From: Paraherbaspirillum soli
GTDB lineage: Bacteria > Pseudomonadota > Gammaproteobacteria > Burkholderiales > Burkholderiaceae_D
Assembly: GCF_042654985.1 (NCBI RefSeq)
Contig: NZ_JBHSMT010000009.1
Span: 62,001-126,000, forward strand
DNA: 64,000 bases
Direction of reading: 5' to 3'
Part shown: in pieces, positions 55,712 through 63,278 of the stretch
How the letters are laid out: every line of letters begins with the position of its first letter
Numbering within the stretch: the first letter of the stretch is position 1
Program-made: the position numbers and the translations under genes
Notes under the pieces: generated by a model
What the model saw: the letters and a program-made list of their open reading frames with translations, nothing else
What the model was told of the DNA's origin: nothing
The model's database searches: none

Positions 55712-56209
55712 ATGAAAAAAATCCTTCCGATATGCCTAGCGCTGGCGCTCACCGCCTGCGCAACTCCTCTCACGCCGGAACAGCAAGCCGATGCAGCAGA
55801 AAGGGCCGCACTTGCCAAGAAAATACACGACAACTACGTTCCCGTGACCTACGTGTCGATCGCTTGTGTTGACCATACGGATACGTATGTAACTGGGTAT
55901 TCCGTGCAGGACCTGGTGAGTACGCGGCAATATGGCGGCGGCAGTTGCGGCGGCACCAACGCCGCCGGTTATCCGATGCCCGATAAATGGCGGCCGGGCA
56001 TGAAGGTCAAGGTGCAATGGAAGCTGGACGGCAAGCCGTGGCGCGAGACGACCACCAATATCATGCGTTACAACAAAGCAGGAATGCTGTTCCTGCACAT
56101 TTTCAATAACGATCAGGTACGCGTGGTGTCGAGCGCTGAAACTTATCCTTCGAGTCCTGACCATCCGATTGCGCGACACGCCACAGTTCCTCCGCCAGAG
56201 GAACAATAA
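55712..56209 (+). CDS. DUF3304-like lipoprotein, candidate T6SS immunity protein (copy 1)
   Basis: The 165-residue protein has a lipoprotein signal (KKILPICLALALTACATPL, lipobox LTAC). The mature part includes NYVPVTYVSIACVDHTDTYV, TRQYGGGSCGGTNAAGYP and PDKWRPGMKVKVQWKLDGKP, which resembles DUF3304. A second, about 90% identical copy follows at 56285. Lipid-anchored partners next to DUF2235 lipase effectors are typical immunity proteins (Tli), so a role against the lipase at 56785 is inferred. Confidence 0.8.
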   Translation: MKKILPICLALALTACATPLTPEQQADAAERAALAKKIHDNYVPVTYVSIACVDHTDTYVTGYSVQDLVSTRQYGGGSCGGTNAAGYPMPDKWRPGMKVKVQWKLDGKPWRETTTNIMRYNKAGMLFLHIFNNDQVRVVSSAETYPSSPDHPIARHATVPPPEEQ

Positions 56210-56211
56210 GC

Positions 56212-56280
56212 ATGAGCGCCCCTATTCAAGCAGCGTCATTGCGCATTCAAGAACCCTATGCAACCCATCCAGATAGATAA
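56212..56280 (+). pseudogene. Remnant of the lipase effector's first codons
   Basis: After copy 1 of the lipoprotein, ATG 56212 starts MSAPIQAASLRIQEPYATHP and stops after 22 codons. The same junction after copy 2 reads MSAPIKTAPTN and is the true start of the lipase gene. The duplicated unit thus included the 5' end of an effector gene, most of which is now gone. Confidence 0.65.
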
Positions 56281-56284
56281 GCTG

Positions 56285-56782
56285 ATGAAAAAAATCCTTC
56301 CAATATTCCTTGCGCTGGCGCTCACTGCCTGCGCAACTCCTCTCACGCCGGAACAGCAAGCCGATGCAGCAGAAAGGGCCGCACTTGCCAAGAAAATACA
56401 CGACAACTATGTACCGGTGACTTATGTGTCGATCGCTTGTGTCGCCCATCTTGATGAGTTTGTAACGGGGTATTCCGTGCAGGACTTGGTGAGTACGCGG
56501 CAATATGGCGGCGGTAGTTGCGGCGGTACCAACGCCGCCGGTTATCCGATGCCCGATAAATGGCGGCCGGGCATGAAGGTCAAGGTGCGCTGGAAACTGG
56601 ACGGCAAACCGTGGCGCGAGACGACCACCAATATCATGCGTTACAACAAAGCAGGAATGCTGTTCCTGCATATTTTCAATAACGATCAAGTACGCGTGGT
56701 GTCGAGTGCGGAATTTTATGCTGAGAGTCCTCACCATCCGATTGCGCCAGACGCCACGGTTCCTCCGCCAGAGGAACAATAA
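56285..56782 (+). CDS. DUF3304-like lipoprotein, candidate T6SS immunity protein (copy 2)
   Basis: The 165-residue protein (KKILPIFLALALTACATPL) is a close paralogue of the gene at 55712. Changes cluster in two spots: CVAHLDEFVTGY instead of CVDHTDTYVTGY, and AEFYAESPHHPIAPDA instead of AETYPSSPDHPIARHA, near the C-terminus. The rest is almost unchanged. Such local change suits altered partner recognition. It ends 2 bp before the lipase start. Confidence 0.8.
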   Translation: MKKILPIFLALALTACATPLTPEQQADAAERAALAKKIHDNYVPVTYVSIACVAHLDEFVTGYSVQDLVSTRQYGGGSCGGTNAAGYPMPDKWRPGMKVKVRWKLDGKPWRETTTNIMRYNKAGMLFLHIFNNDQVRVVSSAEFYAESPHHPIAPDATVPPPEEQ

Positions 56783-56784
56783 GC

Positions 56785-58803
56785 ATGAGCGCCCCGATTA
56801 AAACAGCGCCAACGAACATTGCTGCCACTGCAAAAGAAGAAGCTGCGCTCACCGAGACGCAGCTGGATGACTTGGCCTGCGATGGCCACTTGCCCAAGCC
56901 CGGCTCGTGCGACAAACATCTGAAAGTCGGCATCTTCTTTGACGGCACCAATAACAACCGTCAACGCGACAAGCTGGATCACCTGAATGACCGCAGCAAG
57001 CAATATCACAGCAATATCGTGCGCTTGTTTGAAGCGCATAAGGATGTCAAAGGGCAAGGGCCACTGCAAGCAGACGACTGCTACAGCTTTTATGTGCCCG
57101 GCGTTGGTACGCGCTTTCCAGAAGGTGGCGAATACCGCGAATCCCAGGACGGCAAGGCGATGGCGAAAGGCGGGCAGGCGCGGATACTGTTTGCACTATT
57201 GCAGGTCTATAACGCGATCCATCGGGCATTTAATGAAGGCAGCCCTATGTTCAGCGACGACCAACTTCCGTACCAGATCAAAAAATACGTGACCGACGTC
57301 GAGAATCCCACCTTCAAGGACGACGAACATTACACCCGTCCCAGCTGGTTTGCCGATTTGACCGGCAAGCTGGATCAAAAGATCGCCGACAAGCGCGCGG
57401 TATTAACTTTGCCAAAGATTCTGACCCTGGACATATCGGTGTTCGGCTTCTCGCGCGGCGCGGTGGAGGCGCGGGCCTTTTGCTACTGGTTCCAGGACAT
57501 GTTGAAGGGCGGCCAGCTTGCCGGCATTCCTGCATCTATCCAATTTCTCGGCCTGTTCGATTCGGTCGCCACGGTCGGCTTGTCGCATTCGGCGGCGGAG
57601 ACCTTGCCGATTCCGCCCTTCCTGGCCGATGGCCATTCGGCCTGGGCCGGCGAGATCAGGAAACCGTTGCCGGGCTGTGTGAAGCAGTGCGTGCACTACA
57701 TCGCCGCGCATGAACAACGGATGAACTTCCCGGTCACGCGCGTGCGCGGCGGCAACGTTGTGGAGTACATGTACCCCGGCGTCCATAGCGACATCGGCGG
57801 CGGCTACGGCTGCAGCGACCAGGGCCGTTCGATGTCGCCGGAGAACCTGCTGGCGCAAGTGCCGCTGCTGCATATGTACAAGGCGGCGCTGGTGGCAAAA
57901 GTGCCTTTCGTGCATTACGAAAAAATGTCTGCTGATCTGCAAGTCGATTTCGACATCGGTCCCGGCCTGGTCAAGGCCTGGAACAACTATATGGCGGCGG
58001 GCAAATTCGACGGCGATTATGACAAGCAGGTCAAAGAACATATGCGGCTCTATTACGGCTACCGCCGGGACTGGCTCGATCGGCTGAAGGACTCCGAGGA
58101 AGTGGCCGATTGCGGGACGCAGGATAAGGAGGATTTGCTGAGTTATAACGCTTTGTTGAAGGGCGATTGGGAACTGCTGCAGAAGCGCGCCGCCGGCAAG
58201 TTTGCCGCCACCGATCCGTATGGTCATCCCACTGAGAAGCCGTTGACTGATCGCCCGGACAAGGCCAGCATCGCCAATTATTGGCAGCTGCACAAGTACG
58301 ACCAAAAGCGCGGGCCAACCGACTGGGAAAAGTTCGCGCTGGATGTTTTCCGCAGCCCGTCGTCCGGGCCGCAGCCTTTGCTGGAGCGCTATGTGCATGA
58401 TTCGCTGGCCGGTTTCTGGATGGCCGGGTATCTGAGCGATGAAGAAAAGGCCGAGGGGATCATGGAGTTGATCAAGGCGGGTGGTCCGCCCAAAGACAGT
58501 AAATATAAACAGCAGGTGTGGCAGAAGTATCAGGACAACCCGGAGTTGCAGAAGATTGTCAAAGAAAAGCAGGAGCTAAAGAAGCAAGCCGAGCAAGCCC
58601 GCTATGACGGCGACATTAAGCGCAGGGAAGAACTGGAACGACAAAGCACGTTCACGCCGGAAGAGCAGGACAAATTCGCCCGAATATACCGGGACGAAAC
58701 CGATGCCGATGCGCCGGACGTGCGCAGTGTCTTTATCACGACGCAGACTTATACCCGGCGCGAAGGCGGCGGCTATTTCCGGCCACGATATGTATTTGAA
58801 TGA
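56785..58803 (+). CDS. DUF2235-family T6SS lipase effector (Tle1-like)
   Basis: The 672-residue protein opens with KVGIFFDGTNNNRQRDK, the DUF2235 signature. It carries the lipase elbow GFSRGA (Ser223), LGLFDSVATVG (Asp259) and GVHSDIGGGY (His334), a plausible catalytic triad. Tle1-type effectors are phospholipases injected by the T6SS into rival cells. It has no signal peptide, as expected for T6SS cargo, and follows vgrG, the DUF4123 adaptor and two lipoproteins. The last 100 residues are charged and helical and may mediate loading. Confidence 0.9.
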   Translation: MSAPIKTAPTNIAATAKEEAALTETQLDDLACDGHLPKPGSCDKHLKVGIFFDGTNNNRQRDKLDHLNDRSKQYHSNIVRLFEAHKDVKGQGPLQADDCYSFYVPGVGTRFPEGGEYRESQDGKAMAKGGQARILFALLQVYNAIHRAFNEGSPMFSDDQLPYQIKKYVTDVENPTFKDDEHYTRPSWFADLTGKLDQKIADKRAVLTLPKILTLDISVFGFSRGAVEARAFCYWFQDMLKGGQLAGIPASIQFLGLFDSVATVGLSHSAAETLPIPPFLADGHSAWAGEIRKPLPGCVKQCVHYIAAHEQRMNFPVTRVRGGNVVEYMYPGVHSDIGGGYGCSDQGRSMSPENLLAQVPLLHMYKAALVAKVPFVHYEKMSADLQVDFDIGPGLVKAWNNYMAAGKFDGDYDKQVKEHMRLYYGYRRDWLDRLKDSEEVADCGTQDKEDLLSYNALLKGDWELLQKRAAGKFAATDPYGHPTEKPLTDRPDKASIANYWQLHKYDQKRGPTDWEKFALDVFRSPSSGPQPLLERYVHDSLAGFWMAGYLSDEEKAEGIMELIKAGGPPKDSKYKQQVWQKYQDNPELQKIVKEKQELKKQAEQARYDGDIKRREELERQSTFTPEEQDKFARIYRDETDADAPDVRSVFITTQTYTRREGGGYFRPRYVFE

Positions 58804-58840
58804 TCCGCCGGAGTTGTTCGTCGCTTGGGCTGCAAAGTTC

Positions 58841-58910
58841 GTAGCTTGGGCTGGAAGGCCCAACATTCCTTTAATCGCCACCAAACGTTGGGCTTTCCAG
58901 CCCAACCTAC
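58841..58910. repeat. REP-like palindrome (GTTGGGCT family)
   Basis: GTAGCTTGGGCTGGAA pairs with TTCCAGCCCAACCTAC, with an inner GGCCCAAC/GTTGGGC pair. It lies just after the lipase gene. A related unit lies at 59515-59602. Confidence 0.75.
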
Positions 58911-58980
58911 GGTCCTGTCGGTTAGCAGATACACGATATTTGGACACAACATCACCAACAAATCCAATCAAGGAAAACGC

Positions 58981-59493
58981 ATGAAACTCAAACACGCATT
59001 ACTGCCCGCCGTAACACTTGCATTGACACTCGGCTGTTCTTGCCTTGCTTCAGCGGCACCCCGCGTCACGGTTGCTCAATTGCTGCAAAAGGCCGAGGCC
59101 GGCGACCGCGATGCGGTGCTGACGCTGGCTGCGGCGGGCAAATTTGTTTTTCCTGACGGTTCGCTTGCCAGCCAAGTCGAGATGACGCCTGACCTGACCG
59201 ATCTGGTCAAGCAACTGACAGTCAGGCAAAGTTTGTACGCGATTGCGCTCTACGCCGACGGCGGTTTGTTCGAGAGCGATCCGGACGCGTGGAAATCCAA
59301 CAAGAAACCTGATCCGGTAACAACCTGCGTATGGATTAACCGGGCAGCCAATTATCCGCTCGAGGCCAGCGACTCGGACCGCACCCTGGCTGCGCAGTTG
59401 GGCGAGGCGGCAAAAGAAGCCGCCGCAGGCTTGTATGACGCCGATCGCAGCGCGTGCCTGAAAGGTGCAAAGGACTGGTCGCTTAAAAAGTGA
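58981..59493 (+). CDS. Exported small protein, possible second immunity protein
   Basis: The 170-residue protein has an N-terminal signal (HALLPAVTLALTLGCSCLASA) that could be cut by signal peptidase I or, at LTLGC, by lipoprotein peptidase. The mature part is helical (VAQLLQKAEAGDRDAVLTLA, a short SEL1-like start) and has two Cys (CVWIN, ACLKGAK). Position after the effector and a periplasmic destination fit an immunity or accessory role, but no family was recognised. A REP-like palindrome separates it from the lipase gene. Confidence 0.7.
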   Translation: MKLKHALLPAVTLALTLGCSCLASAAPRVTVAQLLQKAEAGDRDAVLTLAAAGKFVFPDGSLASQVEMTPDLTDLVKQLTVRQSLYAIALYADGGLFESDPDAWKSNKKPDPVTTCVWINRAANYPLEASDSDRTLAAQLGEAAKEAAAGLYDADRSACLKGAKDWSLKK

Positions 59494-59514
59494 CGATGAT
59501 TTTCGACGCGGCAC

Positions 59515-59602
59515 GTCGGGCTAACGTTGCGGTTGAGCCGAAGGCGAAGCCCAACGTTTCCACCTCCGTCGCCGAAAACGTTGGGCTTTCCAGCCCAACA
59601 TC
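59515..59602. repeat. REP-like palindrome (GTTGGGCT family), second unit
   Basis: It contains a perfect hairpin GTTGGGCT-TTCC-AGCCCAAC (59580-59599) and an outer inverted GTCGGGCT/AAGCCCAAC part. It lies 22 bp after the preceding gene. Confidence 0.75.
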
Positions 59603-59655
59603 CTGATGCGCGGCTGTCAAAGAATTGAACAGCGCATAGCCGACAAAAATAGTGT

Positions 59656-59684
59656 TTGAACTTCAATAAAATCTGCGCTATCGT
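59656..59684 (+). promoter_or_regulatory. Promoter of leader RNA L2
   Basis: TTGAAC, 17 bp, TATCGT. The spacer (CAATAAAATCTGCGC) is nearly the same as at 23969-23997, so the promoter belongs to the shared cassette. Confidence 0.65.
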
Positions 59685-59690
59685 CCTTAC

Positions 59691-59935
59691 GTCGTGAAAA
59701 AGAGCGGCCTGGTGTAAGAGCCAGTGTTTCTGTGCAATACCGGGCAGACAGCCGCCCCCGGGCGGTTTTTCTTCGTCTGCCCCTATCAATGTGCGCCTTC
59801 TATGGCGGGCCTTGGTAGGGAGGGCTTCGGCCCTGCCGGCTTATGGTATTGCACACCGGTCTCTTACCCCTGCTTTGTGCCCGCCTCCTTCGTCAATCGA
59901 TGAAGGGCGGAAAATCTACCGCAAAAGGAGATCGC
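59691..59935 (+). ncRNA. Structured leader RNA, full-length copy (locus L2)
   Basis: P1 hairpin CTGG/CCAG (59709-59724) has loop GTAAGAG, which is perfectly complementary to CTCTTAC at 59861-59867 (possible pseudoknot). Long-range P2 pairs GTGCAATACC (59732-59741) with GGTATTGCAC (59845-59854). P3 is GGGCAGAC/GTCTGCCC around CCGCCC-CC-GGGCGG and TTTTT (59742-59782). P4 is AGGGC-TTCG-GCCCT followed by GCCGG (59821-59839). A last hairpin (59881-59910) precedes the ribosome site. Confidence 0.72.
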
Positions 59936-60190
59936 ATGAGCTACGCAAACAAGCCAGACCAAACAGGCAATTCCACTTCACCCTCGCAAGACAGTTCCAC
60001 CCCCATCTCCACATCCACCGGCAACAACTTGCCAGACCGGCATTTGACCGTCGGCGTGTGTCCGGAGGGTAAGCTCAGAACTCCCTGGATTCGGCTGCGC
60101 GGCAAATGGCTGTTGGCAGCAGGCTTCACGCCCCAGACCCCGATCCGGGTGCAAGTGAGGCGAGGCTGCTTGTTCATTACCAGAGAGTAA
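59936..60190 (+). CDS. SymE-like toxin behind structured leader
   Basis: The 84-residue protein starts MSYANKPDQT, matching the other leader-associated genes, then has a Ser/Thr-rich linker. It ends with a SymE domain: WIRLRGKWLLAAGFTPQTPI, RVQVRRGCLFITRE. SymE toxins of the SOS-controlled type I system have an AbrB-like fold and affect RNA or the nucleoid. AAGGAGA precedes the ATG. In Escherichia coli symE is held off by an antisense RNA; here the structured leader may serve control instead. A REPIN-like repeat begins 3 bp after the stop. Confidence 0.82.
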   Translation: MSYANKPDQTGNSTSPSQDSSTPISTSTGNNLPDRHLTVGVCPEGKLRTPWIRLRGKWLLAAGFTPQTPIRVQVRRGCLFITRE

Positions 60191-60193
60191 AAA

Positions 60194-60289
60194 GTAGGGC
60201 GGATGAGCGCAGCGTTATCCGCCGTTGGATGTGCCACAGGTGTGTGATGCATCCGAGATGGCGGAAGGCGCTGCGCTTTTCCGCCCTAC
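60194..60289. repeat. REPIN-like repeat after the SymE gene
   Basis: GTAGGGCGGATGAGCGCAGC starts it and TTTTCCGCCCTAC ends it. It is almost identical to the unit at 61055-61150, including flanking CAGAGAG and CGCGACTG bases, so the two were recently copied. Confidence 0.85.
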
Positions 60290-60414
60290 GCGACTGCCGG
60301 CCAATTTCTGGAACGATGCGTTGCGCTGCGCCCGATTGTTCGGAACGATCAAGCCTCCTATATTGACACCATGGCGGAAGCGCCATTCTTAGCCACTCCA
60401 TAGGAGAACGAATC

Positions 60415-61032
60415 ATGAAACTCACGGAATACGAGCAGCTGACGCGGGACAACGCCGTACTTCTGATTGTCGACCATCAGGTGGGTCTGTACACCGGGGT
60501 GCGCGACATCGACACGCTGCAACTCAAGCACAATATCGTCGGTCTGGCGAAGGCTGCCCAAGCTCTCAAGATTCCGGTCATCGTGACCACCACTACCGAG
60601 AGAATGTGGGGACCGATGATTCCGGAACTGCATGACGCCTTGCCCGGCATCCAACATATCGAGCGGACCACCGTCAACGCCTGGCACGACCCGCGCGTGG
60701 TGGCCGCGGTGAAGGCAACGGGGCGCAAGAAATTGATCATTACCGGCATCTCGACCGATGTCTGCCTGGCGTTCCCCGCCATTTCCGCGCTGGCCGACGG
60801 CTACAGCACCTACGCAGTGGTCGACGCTTCCGGCAGTTTCACCAAGCAGCAGTCGGACCTCGGCGTCATGCGGATGGTGCAAGCCGGCGTGATTCCGGTC
60901 GGCTATTCAACCGTGGCGGTCGAAATCCTGGGCGACAACGCGGCCCCTGAAGCAAACGCTGTGTATGCGGCATTGGGCATGCCGTTTGCGGGCCTCGTCT
61001 ACAACCTGAGCCAGTATTTCTCGCACAAATAA
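60415..61032 (+). CDS. Isochorismatase-family hydrolase (YcaC-like)
   Basis: The 205-residue enzyme has the cysteine-hydrolase pattern: Asp20 in LLIVDHQVGLY, and Cys117 in ITGISTDVCLAFPAISAL, with TTVNAWHDPRVVAAVKATGR between. YcaC-type members are amidohydrolase-like enzymes of uncertain substrate. The ATG follows AGGAG. Its last codons and the next repeat are tandemly duplicated downstream (61006-61298), but the first copy of the stop is intact. Confidence 0.9.
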   Translation: MKLTEYEQLTRDNAVLLIVDHQVGLYTGVRDIDTLQLKHNIVGLAKAAQALKIPVIVTTTTERMWGPMIPELHDALPGIQHIERTTVNAWHDPRVVAAVKATGRKKLIITGISTDVCLAFPAISALADGYSTYAVVDASGSFTKQQSDLGVMRMVQAGVIPVGYSTVAVEILGDNAAPEANAVYAALGMPFAGLVYNLSQYFSHK

Positions 61033-61298
61033 CAGGCCATACCAGAGAGAAAAAGTAGGGCGGATGAGCGCAGCGTTATCCGCCGTTGGATGTGCCACAG
61101 GTGTGTGATGCATCCGAGACGGCGGAAGACGCTGCGCTTTTCCGCCCTACGCGACTGAGCCAGTATTTCTCGCACAAATAACAGGTCATATCAGAGAAAA
61201 AAGTAGGGCGGATGAGCGCAGCGTTATCCGCCGTTGGATGAGCCACAGGTGTGTGATGCATCCAGAGCGGCGGAATGCGCTACGCTTTTCCGCCCTAC
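61006..61298. repeat. 149-bp tandem duplication: gene end plus REPIN-like repeats
   Basis: CTGAGCCAGTATTTCTCGCA and onward, through the stop of the isochorismatase gene and one REPIN-like unit (61055-61150), is repeated at 61155 with the next unit (61203-61298). The two differ at few bases. The second unit also encodes the C-terminus of the thioesterase on the minus strand. Confidence 0.88.
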
Positions 61299-62048
61299 GT
61301 TATTGAGCGTGCAAATATCGGCAATCATGCCGACCACTTCCTTTTCCTTTTGGTGGATGAAGAAATGGTCGCCCTCGAACACATGCACATTGCAATCGGT
61401 GCTCTGCTGATCCCAGGCCCAGACTTGCTCCAGGGGCGCGACCGGATCGGCGTCGCCGGTCAGCACGGTCAGCGGCACCGGCAGCGGCGGGCGCGGCACA
61501 TGTGTGTAGGTATTGACCAGCTCAAAATCCGCCCGCAGCATCGGCAGCAGCAGCTTGATCAGTTCGGCGTTGTCCCAGGCCGCGCTCGGCAAGCCGTTCA
61601 GACTTTTTACTTCAGCCAGGAATTCGCGATCGGGCAGCAGGTAGGTTTCTTGTCGGCGATGACTGGTGCCGGGAGCGCGTCGGCCGGACACAATCAGGTG
61701 CTCGGGTAGCGCTGCGCCCGAGCGCACCCGCAGCTGGGCCAGCTCGAAGGCCAGCAGTGCGCCCATGCTGTGACCGTAGAGTACGTAAGGCAGATCGTCG
61801 CGCGTCTGCAAGGCCAGGTCCAGCGCTGCCAGCAGCGGCTCGACTCGGGTGAACGGCGGCTCCGCAAAGCGGCTCAAGCGTCCGGGAAGATTTATCCCGC
61901 TAAGCTCCACGTGCGCAGGCATGGCTGCCGCCCAATGATGAAACGTGACTCCGCTGGCGCCGGCGTAAGGCAGGCAAAACAAGCGGAGCCGGGCTTCAGG
62001 TCGCGGGATCGGAACATGGAACCAGGCGTCATTGGCATCTCTTTTCAT
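61224..62048 (-). CDS. Type II thioesterase (alpha/beta hydrolase) with repeat-derived tail
   Basis: The 274-residue protein matches type II thioesterases of natural-product pathways: LFCLPYAGASGVTFHHWA, INLPGRLSRFAEPPF, the nucleophile Ser94 in YGHSMGALLAFELAQ, Asp201 in LTGDADPVAPL and His228 in FEGDHFFIHQK. Such enzymes release or edit acyl chains on carrier proteins. ATG 62048 has AAGGAAATTAAAGG upstream. Residues 251-274 (VGRKSVAHSAALDASHTCGS then SNGG) are encoded entirely by the REPIN-like repeat at 61203-61298. It is the third gene of an operon with a cupin and a diiron-oxygenase-like protein. Confidence 0.88.
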   Translation of the reverse strand: MKRDANDAWFHVPIPRPEARLRLFCLPYAGASGVTFHHWAAAMPAHVELSGINLPGRLSRFAEPPFTRVEPLLAALDLALQTRDDLPYVLYGHSMGALLAFELAQLRVRSGAALPEHLIVSGRRAPGTSHRRQETYLLPDREFLAEVKSLNGLPSAAWDNAELIKLLLPMLRADFELVNTYTHVPRPPLPVPLTVLTGDADPVAPLEQVWAWDQQSTDCNVHVFEGDHFFIHQKEKEVVGMIADICTLNNVGRKSVAHSAALDASHTCGSSNGG

Positions 62049-62067
62049 GGCGCCTTTAATTTCCTTT

Positions 62068-62553
62068 TCAATCCCCAGCTTCTTCACGCAGCGCGATGCC
62101 GCCCAGGTTCTGCAGCAGCGCGGCGTTTTCGCAAGCGATGTAAAGACAGTTTTCGGATGCGCTGGCATTCGTGTGATGGTGCCAGGCCCAGACCGGGATA
62201 TAAACGGCGTCTCCGGCCTGCCACTCTACGGTCCGGTCCTCGATGGTGGTGATGCCTTTGCCTTCAATGACGTAGATCACGGTCTCGTAGTTATGCCGAT
62301 GGCGGGACGTGGTCTGGCTCGGCAACAAGCCGCCGATGGTCATGTTGAGGGTTTTGGTCGGCAGGTCGACGATGTGCACCGGGTGCTTGCGCTCGGCTGA
62401 AAATTTTGCCGCGCCCGCAGCCTGGATCGCCAGCACGTCCGGATGGTGCAGCCGGGCCGGGAGCACCACTTCGGTCTTGCTGCCGACCCGCCAGAAATCG
62501 CTGGACCCGTGCGAGGCAGGCTGGGCACTGGCAGTTTTCATTGTGTCGCTCAT
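62068..62553 (-). CDS. Cupin-domain protein
   Basis: The 161-residue protein has both cupin motifs: HRHNYETVIYVIEGKG (two His and a Glu ligand) and GDAVYIPVWAWHHHTN (third His). It should bind one metal in a beta-barrel. The start overlaps the stop of the upstream gene (ATGA), so translation is coupled. Single-domain cupins near diiron oxygenases may be dioxygenases or help in N-N bond chemistry, as in the C-terminal domain of SznF; that comparison is an inference. Confidence 0.88.
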   Translation of the reverse strand: MSDTMKTASAQPASHGSSDFWRVGSKTEVVLPARLHHPDVLAIQAAGAAKFSAERKHPVHIVDLPTKTLNMTIGGLLPSQTTSRHRHNYETVIYVIEGKGITTIEDRTVEWQAGDAVYIPVWAWHHHTNASASENCLYIACENAALLQNLGGIALREEAGD

Positions 62554-63278
62554 GAGGCTTGTCCCTGCAGCAAGACTGCATCGAACATTTCCATCCTGTC
62601 CTTGACGATTTCCTGCGCGATCGCCTGGACTTTGCTCAAGCGGTACGGCCGCTCGGCCAGCAGTCGGTCCAGGATCTTGCGCATCACGATGGCGTGGTCT
62701 TCATCTTCTTCCACGTGCAGCACGAAGTAATGCAGCGCCTCCGGCGTGGCGCCGAAGTGCTTGAATCCTTCGATCACGGCGCCGTAGATGATGGGCACGA
62801 TCGCCTCTGCGCCCAGACACAGCGCGGACAAACCGTCCAACACATCTTCGCTTCGGCAGTAGCGGTACATCGAGTCGATTAATTTGAGCGTCTCGGGTGC
62901 CGCCGGACGCGAGCCAGAACGCACGCCCAGCAGCTTGAGGGATTTCAAATAGAGGTCGGCGTGGGTGATCCCGCCGGGCGTATCCAATCCGGTTTCTTCA
63001 ACCAGGTTCTTGCTTAATTCGCGCACGTCGTCGGTCGATGGCAGGCTGGCCATCATCGCGCACAGATAGCGCGTGAAGTGGCGCGAATAATATTGATGCT
63101 GCACCAGGAATTGCTGCAACGCCTCTTCGGATATGGTGTGGTTGCGGCATGCCGCCAGGAACGGATGCGCGCGCAATTCGTCCAGCAAACCAAGCGGGAA
63201 AAGGTCCGACCAGAGGTCCGAAATCGCGCCGATGCGCGAGACTGCTGCCGCCTCATGCGGCAATACTTGATCAAGCAT
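62550..63278 (-). CDS. Heme-oxygenase-like diiron protein (HDO/TenA-like fold)
   Basis: The 242-residue helical protein shows a likely diiron ligand set: Glu94/Glu95 (NLVEETG), His106 (GITHADLYLK), Glu158 (CLGAEAIVP), His188, Asp192 and His195 (LHVEEDEDHAI, H-x3-D-x2-H). The 30-residue step from Glu158 to His188 and the H-x3-D-x2-H end match my memory of SznF, and the family includes UndA and CADD. These enzymes use O2 to N-hydroxylate amines or cleave fatty acids. AAGAGG precedes the ATG. It is the first gene of the operon, with a lux-box-like dyad 56 bp upstream. Confidence 0.85.
   Translation of the reverse strand: MLDQVLPHEAAAVSRIGAISDLWSDLFPLGLLDELRAHPFLAACRNHTISEEALQQFLVQHQYYSRHFTRYLCAMMASLPSTDDVRELSKNLVEETGLDTPGGITHADLYLKSLKLLGVRSGSRPAAPETLKLIDSMYRYCRSEDVLDGLSALCLGAEAIVPIIYGAVIEGFKHFGATPEALHYFVLHVEEDEDHAIVMRKILDRLLAERPYRLSKVQAIAQEIVKDRMEMFDAVLLQGQAS

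Noticed and set aside
59742..59782. Ordinary terminator of the gene ending at 59493
   Set aside because: It lies downstream of a promoter and inside a leader whose other stems are also conserved at a second locus, so it is more likely part of the leader.
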